This document shows positions 8,680 through 16,506 of a DNA stretch of 64,000 bases, piece by piece. The stretch comes from Rhodospirillales bacterium (lineage in GTDB: Bacteria; Pseudomonadota; Alphaproteobacteria; Micavibrionales; Micavibrionaceae), in contig JACKJB010000005.1 in the NCBI GenBank assembly GCA_020638155.1, positions 62,001 to 126,000 of the forward strand, given 5' to 3'. The notes beneath the pieces were generated by a model. The model was not told where the DNA came from, did no database searches, and was given only the letters and a program-made list of their open reading frames with translations. The position numbers were made by a program, and so were the translations under genes. Each line of letters begins with the position of its first letter. Within the stretch, counting starts at the first letter, position 1.

Positions 8680-9687
8680 TTACTTAGATAATCCCAGGAT
8701 TGCCTGCCCGCAGAGGGTTTCGACCGGGGTGCCGGTTTGCTTTGTCTGGGCTTCGATCTGGGCGAGGCGCATCAGGGTTTTTTCTAATAATGGCATCGAC
8801 CAGCGGCCAAGCTGGGCTTTGAACGGGTCTTCGAACTTGAAGAATAGCGGCGGGCTGAGGGTTTTGAGCGCGCTGCCGATATCTTCGCCTTCCTGCAAGC
8901 GGGCTTTGACCATATGCAGGCGGCGGAAATGATTTTGCAGCGCGCGCAGGATCGCGACCGCCGGGATGCCTTCATCCATTAAGGTGGCGTAGGCTTTGAG
9001 GGCGGCGGCGGGGTTTTTGCCGCCGACGCTGTAGACAAGGTTGTCCATCGATTGCGCCCCGGCTTCACCGCAGCAGGTCTGCACGGCATCAAGGGTGATT
9101 TGTTTGTCTTCGCCCATGAACAGGATCAGTTTTTCAATTTCACTCCGGGCGCGGCCACGGTCGCCGACGATCGCGCCGGCCAGCCAGGAGACAGCATCAC
9201 CTGCAATGGTGTAGCCCTCGGCCTGTACGCTTTCGCGGATCAGCCCGGCGATGCTGCGCTCATCCTCGACATAGCAGGGCACAGCGGCGGCATTTTTTGC
9301 TTTTTCGCACAGGGCGCGCAGGGCCGATTTTGGGCCTAGCTCACCCGCTTCGATGATGACGAGATTTTGGTCGCTGGGGCTTTCAAGATACTCCTTGAGC
9401 AGCGGAGCGAGCTTATCGCCGCCGTCTTCGATCCGGATCAGGCGGCCGCCGCCCATCATCGACATCGCGCTGGCTTCATCGGCCAGCCGGGCCGGGTCGT
9501 CGAGCAGCGCATCACCGCTTAAGGTCACCGCGTTAAACGGGTCGTTCAGATCGGCGACGATGGTGTTGCCCATGGTGCGGGCGCGCTCACGCATCAGGCC
9601 GTTATCCGGTCCGTAAACAAGGATGACCCGCGCGGCGGGGTCCGGGCTTTTGACGAACGGTTCGATCTGTTTCCAGCTGAGTTTCAT
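8680..9687 (-). CDS. holA: DNA polymerase III subunit delta
   Basis: HolA is the clamp-loader subunit that opens the sliding clamp at the replication fork. The 335-residue protein begins MKLSWKQIEPF and shows the family pattern: an N-terminal nucleotide-free AAA-like domain (VILVYGPDNGLMRERA), a middle region with GAIVGDRGRARSEIEKLILF, and a helical collar domain (AVAILRALQNHFRRLH). In many Alphaproteobacteria holA lies with lptE and leuS near parB; the same order is seen here with extra genes inserted. A bidirectional-looking terminator precedes it at 9704-9742. Confidence 0.9.
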   Translation of the reverse strand: MKLSWKQIEPFVKSPDPAARVILVYGPDNGLMRERARTMGNTIVADLNDPFNAVTLSGDALLDDPARLADEASAMSMMGGGRLIRIEDGGDKLAPLLKEYLESPSDQNLVIIEAGELGPKSALRALCEKAKNAAAVPCYVEDERSIAGLIRESVQAEGYTIAGDAVSWLAGAIVGDRGRARSEIEKLILFMGEDKQITLDAVQTCCGEAGAQSMDNLVYSVGGKNPAAALKAYATLMDEGIPAVAILRALQNHFRRLHMVKARLQEGEDIGSALKTLSPPLFFKFEDPFKAQLGRWSMPLLEKTLMRLAQIEAQTKQTGTPVETLCGQAILGLSK

Positions 9688-9703
9688 AAAACTTACAGTA
9701 AAG

Positions 9704-9742
9704 AAAAAGGCGGCCCGGTCAATATATCCGGCGCCGCCTTTT
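9704..9742 (-). terminator. Rho-independent terminator upstream of holA
   Basis: Inverted repeat AAAAGGCGGC (9705-9714) and GCCGCCTTTT (9733-9742) around an 18-base loop. Read on the minus strand it ends the 9761-10156 gene with a T-rich run before holA begins. It separates holA from the upstream minus-strand genes. Confidence 0.65.
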
Positions 9743-9760
9743 GAAAAGAATTATGATGGC

Positions 9761-10156
9761 TTATGCTGCTGCAGGCCGCGGGGCCGGGAGCAGGTTTTTG
9801 GTCCGTGCGAGCTGCAGGTCCGCCAGTGTTGTATCCAGCTTTTTCGGTTCAGCCTCGGAAATAAATCCGCGGTGCTGCGGTCCTGTTTCCGTACGTTCAA
9901 TGATGTGCCATCCACCGTTCCGGCAGGCCTGGGCTTTGTTACCGGGGACGTAATTCGCGGAGATATCGTCGCTTGCCTGCTCAAAAGCTTTGCGGACCTG
10001 TTCTATTGTAACGCTCGGGTCCAGCTCACCAGCGGGCAGGAAGCCTATGGTTTCCGGCGCTTTGTCTCCGTCCTGTTTGACCAGGCAGTAGCTGTCGTTC
10101 CGGCAGGCACGGTCTTTTGCGCCTTCAATGAAGTTTACTGTCAGTGTTGTGCTCAT
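9761..10156 (-). CDS. Duplicated-module cysteine protein, unassigned
   Basis: A 131-residue soluble protein made of two related modules. Module one (about residues 9-45) has NFIEGAKDRACRNDSYC; module two (about 67-105) has NYVPGNKAQACRNGGWH. Both continue into a hydrophobic strand, a charged loop and a GF(L/I) turn, so this is an internal duplication. The tail is Ala/Pro-rich. No signal peptide is seen. I do not recognise the family. It sits between lptE and holA, with a 300-base gap upstream and its own terminator downstream, so it is a separate transcription unit inserted into a conserved gene order. Confidence 0.65.
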   Translation of the reverse strand: MSTTLTVNFIEGAKDRACRNDSYCLVKQDGDKAPETIGFLPAGELDPSVTIEQVRKAFEQASDDISANYVPGNKAQACRNGGWHIIERTETGPQHRGFISEAEPKKLDTTLADLQLARTKNLLPAPRPAAA

Positions 10157-10457
10157 AATTTAATCCTCTAATCAGGTTGTTCGGTTCATATGCGAAAAAC
10201 TGTTTCGCGGTCTGGTTTGATGCTTGTTCTGGAATGTGCCTTAAGAGATATCGCTACATCCGCCTTGGGTGGCAGGAGGTCCTAGCCCCTGCCGCGTCGC
10301 ATCATCATGCCCATGGAACGGGCAGACGCGGTGTGGTGCGGCAATGAAGCGATAACGTTAATCATGACGGGTACAGTAGCGGGTCTGTGGATAAGTGTCA
10401 ATATTTATGTTAAGCGCCTGTTACATGACAGATCTGAAAAAAGTTCAGGGCGGAAGC
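10157..10457. other. Gene-free gap between lptE and the Cys-module gene
   Basis: About 300 bases with no convincing gene. A 27-codon minus-strand reading frame (10282-10365, ending MGMMMRRGRG) lacks a ribosome-binding site and is not called. A GC-rich stem, GGCAGG/CCTGCC around 10271-10293, is visible. The stretch must hold the promoter of the minus-strand gene ending at 9761; I see no recognisable riboswitch or known RNA. Confidence 0.4.
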
Positions 10458-11009
10458 TTAGTGAGGCCGGGCCCTGTCATTGTGACGGAAATACAAGGCG
10501 AGCTGGGTTTCAACCTGGCGGGCGAGGTCGTCGAGCGCGTTCTGGCGGGTGCTCTGTTCTGAAACGCGGGTGGTGAACTGGCTCTGCAGGATATTGTAGC
10601 TGGTGATGCTGGTCAGTTTGCGGCGCATGATTTCCCGGCCCGTGGCCTGTTCTGTCAGGGTCATGACCGTGGAAAGCCGTAGTTGGGCGCGGGTTGCATC
10701 GGAGCTTTTGGTGATATCAAGATCGCTGCGCGATTCCTGGATCGGCTGGATGCTGAGCGTATAGGCCGGGTGTGCCGGACGGCCGCTGCGGTAGAATTTA
10801 TCGATCAGCGCGTTGCGCAGATACTGGCCTTCGCGGTCCGGGATATTGTCGATATAGACCTGCTCCATCCCTGTTGCCACGGCACCCTGTGTTTCGGTGT
10901 CGTCTGTGCCGTAAAGCGGGGTGAAGCCGCAGGCGGGCAGGCTTAAGGACATCAATAACAGGATGCCGGGGAAAAGATGTTTTATAAAACCCTTATCCCA
11001 CAACGACAT
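10458..11009 (-). CDS. lptE: LPS-assembly lipoprotein LptE
   Basis: LptE plugs the LptD barrel and helps place lipopolysaccharide in the outer membrane. The 183-residue protein has a lipoprotein signal peptide ending in the lipobox LPAC (Cys about residue 27), followed by the LptE hallmark CGFTPLYG. The remaining alternating beta/helix pattern fits the family. Its first 17 bases overlap the 3' end of leuS, so it is probably translated from the leuS transcript, the usual alphaproteobacterial order. Confidence 0.88.
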   Translation of the reverse strand: MSLWDKGFIKHLFPGILLLMSLSLPACGFTPLYGTDDTETQGAVATGMEQVYIDNIPDREGQYLRNALIDKFYRSGRPAHPAYTLSIQPIQESRSDLDITKSSDATRAQLRLSTVMTLTEQATGREIMRRKLTSITSYNILQSQFTTRVSEQSTRQNALDDLARQVETQLALYFRHNDRARPH

Positions 11010-13635
11010 TGACGATCCTTCCGGGGACGAAGATGAATTTGCGCAGCTGCTTGCCTTCCATGGCTTTTTGGACGCCGGGCTCGGCCAGCGCTGTTTCTTC
11101 GGCCTGTTTTTGGTCGGCGTTCGCGGGCAGGGTGATGGTGGCGCGGACTTTGCCGTTCACCTGCACACCGATTGTGACGGTGTCGCTTTCCAAAAGCGCT
11201 TTGTCGGCCTCGGGCCAGCCGGTGTCTGCCAGAATTGTTTCGTGACCGAGGATGGACCAGAGTTCCTCGGCAAGGTGCGGGATCATCGGGTTCATACAAA
11301 TGGTCAGCGATTCGATCGATTCGCGCAGCGCCCAGCGGCCTGTGTCGTCCTGCGGGGCAAAATCGGTGATGGCGTTGGATAGTTCGCGAATGCGGGCGAC
11401 GGCCTTATTCATGCGGAAGGCTTCGATTTCTTCGCCGACGGCAAGAATGGTTTTATGCGTCATGCTGCGCAGTTTGGCTGCTTGTTCGCTGAAAGTCGCC
11501 GGTTTTTCCGCGCCTGCCGGGGCGAGGTCCGCTTCGGCGATGGTTTTATAGATTTTATTGATATAGCGCCATGCGCCTTCAATCCCGGCTTCTGACCATT
11601 CCAGGTCGCGCTCCGGCGGGGAGTCGGACAGGATGAACAGGCGGGCTGCGTCCGCACCGTAGGTGTCGAGAATATCCTGCGGATCGACGGTGTTGCGCTT
11701 GGATTTGGACATTTTCACCGACGGGCCGAGCGTGACGGGCTTGCCGTCTTTGGTGACGGGCTTGCCGCTTTCATCCTTCATTACCTCATTTGGGTAGAGC
11801 CAGCCGCCCTTTTCGTCCTGGTAGGTTTCATGGGTGACCATGCCTTGGGTGAACAGGCCGGTAAATGGCTCATCACACTCAAGATAGCCGCAATCGCGCA
11901 AGGCTTTGGTGAAAAAGCGCGCATATAAAAGGTGCAGCACGGCATGTTCGACCCCGCCGATATATTGATCGACGCCCATCCAGTAGGCGGCTTTGTCCTT
12001 AGAAAATGCCTGTTCATCGTTTTGCGGGTCGAGATAGCGCAGGAAGTACCAGCTCGATTCAAAGAAGGTATCGAATGTGTCGGTTTCGCGCCGGGCGGCC
12101 TTGCCGCATTCCGGGCAATGGGTGTCTTTCCAGCTCGGGTGGCGGTCCAGCGGGTTACCGGGCGCATCGTAATTGATATCCATCGGCAGGGCGACGGGCA
12201 GGTCAGCTTCGGGGACGGGCACGATGCCGCAATCTTCGCAATGGATGAACGGGACCGGGCAGCCCCAGTAGCGCTGGCGCGAAACGCCCCAGTCGCGCAG
12301 GCGGAATTGCGTGGTGCCAAAGCCGGTTCCCAGCGCTTCGACGCGGCTGATGACTTCGGATTTAGCCGATTCGTTATCCATGCCGTCGAGAAAGTCTGAA
12401 TTCTGCATGAGGCCTGCATCGGTTGACGCTTCGCCGAGATCGGCGATTTCTTCAGCGCTTTTGCCTTCGGGAATAACGACCGGCATAATCGGCAGCTCGT
12501 ATTTTTCGGCGAAATCATAATCGCGCTGGTCGTGGGCCGGGACGCCGAAAATCGCGCCGGTGCCGTAATCCATTAAGATGAAGTTCGCGATATAGATCGG
12601 GAATTCCTGCCCCGGCAGCAGCGGGTGCGTGGCCTTGAAGCCGGTATCAAAGCCAATTTTCTCAGCATTGGCGAGGGCTTCTTCGGAGGTGCCGACGGTC
12701 TGGCATTCTTTTATAAAGTCTTCAAAACCGTCTTTATCCCCGGCCAGTGTCTTGCTCATCGGGTGGTCGGGGGCCAGGGCGATAAAGGCCGCGCCGAATA
12801 GTGTGTCCGGGCGGGTTGTGAAGACTTCGATCTCCAGGTTTTCCGTCATTCCGAGCGTATGCGAGGAATCTCCCTGATTGTCTTGAGATCCCTCCGCTTT
12901 GCGTTCGGGATGGCAAGTCCCATGGACTTGCCATTTGAACTGCAGGCCCTGTGATTTGCCGATCCAGTTTTCCTGCATGATGCGGACTTTGTCGGGCCAG
13001 CGCTCTAGTTTTTTGATGTCTTCTAAAAGCTCATCGGCGTATGCGGTGATTTTTAAGAACCACTGATTGAGCTTGCGGCGTTCGACCGGAGCGCCGGAGC
13101 GCCAGCCTTTGCCGTCTACGACCTGTTCATTGGCCAGCACGGTATTTTCAACCGGGTCCCAGTTGACGACGGATTCTTTACGGTATGCGAGGCCTTTTTT
13201 ATAGAAGTCGAGGAACATTTTCTGTTCGTGCTTGTAATAATCCGGTTCGCAGGTCGAAACTTCGCGGCTCCAGTCCAGCGCAAGGCCCATGGAAAGCAGC
13301 TGGTCTTTCATCTGGGCGATATTCTGGTTGGTCCATTGGGCTGGGGGGACTCCGCGTTCCATGGCTGCATTTTCCGCCGGCAGGCCGAGGGCGTCCCAAC
13401 CCATCGGGTTCAGGACGTTAAAGCCCTGTGCTTTGCGGTAGCGGGCAACGACGTCGGAGAGCGTATAGTTGCGGACATGGCCGACATGGATGCGACCTGA
13501 CGGGTAGGGCAGCATGGCGAGGACATAATATTTGTTTTTGGCCGGATCTTCGGTGACGGCAAAGCACTGCTCGTCGGTCCAGCGTTTACGCCATTTTTCT
13601 TCGGTTTCTTTGATATTGTATCTCGTCATTTCCAT
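10993..13635 (-). CDS. leuS: Leucyl-tRNA synthetase
   Basis: LeuRS charges tRNA-Leu and edits mischarged products. The HIGH-type motif (PYPSGRIHVGHVRNY) lies near residues 44-58, KMSKS near 640, and the editing-domain motif TTRPDTLFG near 270. Two Cys pairs (CEDCG and CPECG) form the zinc-type insert. An extra block of about 25-30 residues (about 235-265, containing CHPERKAEGSQDNQGD) interrupts the loop just before TTRPDT; it is encoded by a palindromic repeat and explains the excess length. ATG 13635 is chosen because AAGGG precedes it; ATG 13629 and GTG 13662 are alternatives. lptE overlaps the 3' end. Confidence 0.95.
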   Translation of the reverse strand: MEMTRYNIKETEEKWRKRWTDEQCFAVTEDPAKNKYYVLAMLPYPSGRIHVGHVRNYTLSDVVARYRKAQGFNVLNPMGWDALGLPAENAAMERGVPPAQWTNQNIAQMKDQLLSMGLALDWSREVSTCEPDYYKHEQKMFLDFYKKGLAYRKESVVNWDPVENTVLANEQVVDGKGWRSGAPVERRKLNQWFLKITAYADELLEDIKKLERWPDKVRIMQENWIGKSQGLQFKWQVHGTCHPERKAEGSQDNQGDSSHTLGMTENLEIEVFTTRPDTLFGAAFIALAPDHPMSKTLAGDKDGFEDFIKECQTVGTSEEALANAEKIGFDTGFKATHPLLPGQEFPIYIANFILMDYGTGAIFGVPAHDQRDYDFAEKYELPIMPVVIPEGKSAEEIADLGEASTDAGLMQNSDFLDGMDNESAKSEVISRVEALGTGFGTTQFRLRDWGVSRQRYWGCPVPFIHCEDCGIVPVPEADLPVALPMDINYDAPGNPLDRHPSWKDTHCPECGKAARRETDTFDTFFESSWYFLRYLDPQNDEQAFSKDKAAYWMGVDQYIGGVEHAVLHLLYARFFTKALRDCGYLECDEPFTGLFTQGMVTHETYQDEKGGWLYPNEVMKDESGKPVTKDGKPVTLGPSVKMSKSKRNTVDPQDILDTYGADAARLFILSDSPPERDLEWSEAGIEGAWRYINKIYKTIAEADLAPAGAEKPATFSEQAAKLRSMTHKTILAVGEEIEAFRMNKAVARIRELSNAITDFAPQDDTGRWALRESIESLTICMNPMIPHLAEELWSILGHETILADTGWPEADKALLESDTVTIGVQVNGKVRATITLPANADQKQAEETALAEPGVQKAMEGKQLRKFIFVPGRIVNVVVG
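12843..12934. repeat. Palindromic repeat inserted in frame within leuS
   Basis: Imperfect palindrome whose arms begin near GTCATTCCGAG and end near GTTCGGGATGGCA, with centre around 12875. It aligns over about 70 bases with an intergenic copy at 17213-17283. At its right edge a perfect 11-bp inverted repeat, ATGGCAAGTCC (12910-12920) and GGACTTGCCAT (12924-12934), adds a second stem. The reading frame stays open, so it is translated inside the LeuRS editing domain. Confidence 0.85.
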
Positions 13636-13722
13636 TTGCCCTTGCACGGCGTTATTCGTCACTCACGTATTAAAATACGCTTCGCTCCTCATGCCTTGTG
13701 CAAGAACAAAGCGAAATGACGA
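13624..13722. repeat. Palindromic element spanning the leuS start
   Basis: Imperfect inverted repeat with left arm at 13624-13650 (CGTCATTTCCATTTGCCC and onward) and right arm at 13693-13721 (ending AAAGCGAAATGACG). A small inner stem CGTATT/AATACG lies between. The candidate start codons of leuS fall within or next to the left arm, so the element overlaps the translation-initiation region. Confidence 0.65.
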
Positions 13723-13731
13723 GCGCTTTAG

Positions 13732-14289
13732 TTAATCGATTTCACCCATTTGCGCGACGCGGAGCTGGCGGGCGCGGGTCAGGATGGCGTCTTCGAGCTG
13801 GCGGGCGGTGCCGTCGGCGACTTTGCTGTCACGCCAGGACCCGCCTTTGCGTTCCTGCTGGAAGACCTTGACCTGTATGCCGTCAGAGCGGAGCTGGCGG
13901 TCGAGGATGAAAACGTTCAGCTTAAAGCGTTCGTTCGGGGATTCCGGCGGCGAGTACCAGTCTGTTAAAATCGTCCCGCCAAACGGATCGGCGCTGGCCA
14001 GCGGCATAAAGGAGACCGTATCCAGAGAGGCGCGCCATAAGAAGCTGTTGACGCCGATACCGGTGGAGCCGTCGGATTTATCGCCCTTGTCGCGGCCGAA
14101 GATATTCATGCCGTCGCCGCCGAAGATGCTGGGGGCATCGGAATAGATGTTATCGCCCGTTGCGGCGCGGTCCATCCCGCTGGGGTACTTGGCTTCGGAT
14201 TTTACGCCGCCGCAGCCGCTTAGCAGCAGGGGCAGGGATGCTGCCAGTGCCAAAACCAAAAAGCGCTTATATATATGTGCGTCCCGCAT
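13732..14289 (-). CDS. DUF3576 domain-containing lipoprotein
   Basis: A 185-residue predicted lipoprotein. The signal peptide ends in lipobox LSGC with Cys at about residue 26. The body matches DUF3576, an alphaproteobacterial family: SFLWRASLDTVSFMPLASADPFGG, then DWYSPPESPNERFKLNVFIL and a C-terminal helix (ARQLEDAILTRARQLR). The function is unknown; location is expected to be the outer membrane inner leaflet or periplasm. It is upstream of leuS on the same strand, separated by the palindromic element at 13624-13722, and may be cotranscribed with it. Confidence 0.85.
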   Translation of the reverse strand: MRDAHIYKRFLVLALAASLPLLLSGCGGVKSEAKYPSGMDRAATGDNIYSDAPSIFGGDGMNIFGRDKGDKSDGSTGIGVNSFLWRASLDTVSFMPLASADPFGGTILTDWYSPPESPNERFKLNVFILDRQLRSDGIQVKVFQQERKGGSWRDSKVADGTARQLEDAILTRARQLRVAQMGEID

Positions 14290-14910
14290 CGTACTCAGAT
14301 CCTGTAAAAGTAAAACGAATTATTCACTTAGCACGGGTTTTTGCGGATTCGCAAGATCGGATTTTTAAAAACCGGAGAGAGGCTAAAGGGTGGAGGGAAT
14401 GTGGAAGAGCCCATCGTCGTGCTGCTCTTCGCAATTGACGGTAAGTCGGTCATTTTCACCACAGATGAACACGGATGAACAGCTATATTTCCAATTATGC
14501 CGTCATCCCGTTGTAAAACGGGATCTTCCTGCTTTTGATCTGAAAGATCCCGGCTTTCGCCGGGATGACGATTCTTTGTTCATCCATGTTCATCTGTGGT
14601 TTTACAGTCAGATCTTATCGTTATTGCTCCGCTCTCTACGGTTGCTCGCAATGACGCCAAGGGCGGGGCTACAGGCACAACACACTGAAAAACAAAGAAA
14701 AAGCATACGATGTTGCAAAAATGACACGCTCTTTGGAAAAATGTGACATATTTGCACAAAGCGCGTTGACGGCGAGTCCCTTTACTGAGTAAATAGGAGC
14801 AGTCATTACGGTTTCAGTAATGATGTTCCCTGTATGGTTTGGCAAAACTGATTTTGATAAGCCATACGTTCAACCAAACTAGTCAAATCTTTGTGATTGG
14901 AGACATTGAC
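14290..14910. repeat. Repeat-rich gap upstream of the porin gene
   Basis: About 620 bases without a gene. It holds a nested structure: outer arms ACCACAGATGAACACGGATG (from 14458) and its near reverse complement ending at 14600, enclosing a 70-bp palindrome (14501-14570) with ends CGTCATCCCG and CGGGATGACG. A further element-like end, GTTGCTCGCAATGACG, lies at 14641-14656, and a similar end, TTCGCAATTGACG, near 14428-14440. The last 140 bases hold the porin promoter region. Confidence 0.75.
14766..14795 (+). promoter_or_regulatory. Candidate porin promoter
   Basis: TTGACG at 14766-14771 and TAAATA at 14790-14795, spacing 18, about 115 bases before the porin start codon. This is a reasonable sigma-70-like match and would give a long leader, common for porin mRNAs. 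The assignment is by inspection only. Confidence 0.35.
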
Positions 14911-16350
14911 ATGAAAAAACTACTACTTGGTACGGCTGCTGTTGCCATGGGCCTGACTGTTGTCGCAGGTTCTGCACAAGCACAGGTTAAACTGGACCTG
15001 GGCGGCCACGTAAAAGCATACACCTCCTGGCTCGATCAGGACACCACTCCGGATGATCCGGCAACGGCTCTTCCGAACAACGAAAGCGAAGACGAGCGCA
15101 GCTTCGACATTCTCCGTGAAAGTGAAATTCACTTCTCCGGCGAAACCACTCTGGACAACGGCCTGACGGTCGGCGTTCACATGGAAGCTGACGTTGACGG
15201 CACCACCGGTGATAACTTCACCACCGAAGAAGGCTATGCATACTTCTCCGGCGCATGGGGCCGCGTAAACTTCGGTCTGGAAGACGGCGCTGCTTACCTG
15301 TTGCAGGTTGCTGCTCCTTCTGCAGACTCCAACTTCGACGGTATCCGTCAGTGGGTTAACCCGGTTAACACCAACATCATGTCACACAACGTGACTTCAG
15401 GTGGTACACTGGACGCTCTGACATTTGCTGCTCTGGGTAACTTCGGTGATAACTCTGGTTTCGAAGAAATCTTCGGTCACACCGCTTATGCTGGTACAGA
15501 AAACATCGTTTTCGCCAGCACGACTGGCAACACGATCATTTACAACACGATCGGCCTGAACGCTGCCAGCGAAACTGCCCTGGTAACCAGCAACCGCTTT
15601 GATTACGATCAGGCTGTTTCCGGTTACAGCAACAAGCTGACCTACATGACGCCGGTATTCAACGGTTTCCAGGCCGGTGTGTCTTACACGCCTGAGCTGA
15701 ACCAGCGTTCCCGTGACTTCGGCAACAACGATGACGATGATGTCTTTGCTGTTGTTGGTACGATCACCGATCCGGCCGGTCCGGAATGGGGTGACACATG
15801 GGATGTTGCTGCTCGTTACGAAGGCCAATTCGACGAAGTCGGTATTGCTTTCGGCGGTGGCTGGACCCATGCTGAACTGGAAGCTAACACCGATACACCG
15901 ATCCTGTTCCGCTCTGCGAACACAGGCGTTCCGGCTGTAACTGGTGCTTACGTTGCTGGTACCGACCAAGTTGTTGCGACCTTTGATGATCGTGAAGCTT
16001 GGAACGTTGGTATCGACCTTGACTGGAAAGCCTTCGGTCTTGGTGCAGCCTACACTGAAGACGACCATGGTGTGAGCGGCGACAACTGGGAAAGCGAAAC
16101 CTGGGTTGTTGGTCTTGATTACACGACCGGCCCGTTCAAAATCGGTGCTAGCTACCTGGATTACGACCACAACTACGGTGGCCCGAGCCTGGAAGCTGAG
16201 CGTTGGACCGGTGGTGTTGTTTACACCTATGGCCCTGGCATGACCTTCCGCGGTTCTGTGAGCTGGGTTGATCTGGACGAAAACATCGGTTTCCGTGCAA
16301 ACAGTGCAGACGCAACCAGCGTTCTGCTCGGTACGCAAATCAACTTCTAA
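14911..16350 (+). CDS. Outer-membrane porin
   Basis: A 479-residue porin. The start at 14911 is supported by TTGGAG just upstream and gives a clean signal peptide, MKKLLLGTAAVAMGL to GSAQA-QVKL. The mature part is rich in Asp/Gly/aromatics with repeated amphipathic strands (DNGLTVGVHMEADVDG, WGRVNFGLEDG, FKIGASYLDYDHNYGG) and ends in phenylalanine (GTQINF), the outer-membrane insertion signal. The layout fits the general Gram-negative porin family. Codon use is strikingly biased (CTG, AAC, GGT/GGC, CGT), unlike neighbours, as expected for a very highly expressed gene. A strong terminator follows. Confidence 0.93.
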   Translation: MKKLLLGTAAVAMGLTVVAGSAQAQVKLDLGGHVKAYTSWLDQDTTPDDPATALPNNESEDERSFDILRESEIHFSGETTLDNGLTVGVHMEADVDGTTGDNFTTEEGYAYFSGAWGRVNFGLEDGAAYLLQVAAPSADSNFDGIRQWVNPVNTNIMSHNVTSGGTLDALTFAALGNFGDNSGFEEIFGHTAYAGTENIVFASTTGNTIIYNTIGLNAASETALVTSNRFDYDQAVSGYSNKLTYMTPVFNGFQAGVSYTPELNQRSRDFGNNDDDDVFAVVGTITDPAGPEWGDTWDVAARYEGQFDEVGIAFGGGWTHAELEANTDTPILFRSANTGVPAVTGAYVAGTDQVVATFDDREAWNVGIDLDWKAFGLGAAYTEDDHGVSGDNWESETWVVGLDYTTGPFKIGASYLDYDHNYGGPSLEAERWTGGVVYTYGPGMTFRGSVSWVDLDENIGFRANSADATSVLLGTQINF

Positions 16351-16378
16351 TCTAGTTTAGAAGCTTAAGGATTTAGAA

Positions 16379-16407
16379 GAGGCGCAGTTTTCTGCGCCTC
16401 TTTTTTT
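16379..16407 (+). terminator. Rho-independent terminator of the porin gene
   Basis: Perfect 9-bp stem GAGGCGCAG / CTGCGCCTC with a TTTT loop, followed by seven T residues. It lies 29 bases after the porin stop codon. Confidence 0.93.
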
Positions 16408-16408
16408 A

Positions 16409-16483
16409 ACCACAGAGATGCAGAGATGTTTGGAGGGCACAGAGTTTTTTGATTGCCTTGTTTCGCTGCTCTCGTAATGACGG
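16409..16483. repeat. Dispersed-repeat fragment
   Basis: The sequence ACCACAGAGATGCAGAGATG resembles the left arm of the outer repeat at 14458, and the right end, GCTCTCGTAATGACGG, resembles the element end at 14641-14656. It appears to be a degenerate or partial copy between the porin terminator and the YggS gene. Confidence 0.4.
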
Positions 16484-16506
16484 ATATCCTATGTTAAAAG
16501 GGGCGT

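Noticed and set aside
10282..10365. 27-codon minus-strand frame ending MGMMMRRGRG
   Set aside because: No ribosome-binding site and no known family; could be chance.
15397..16338. 313-codon antisense frame in the porin gene
   Set aside because: It results from the strong codon bias of the porin; the porin itself has a clear signal peptide and terminal Phe.
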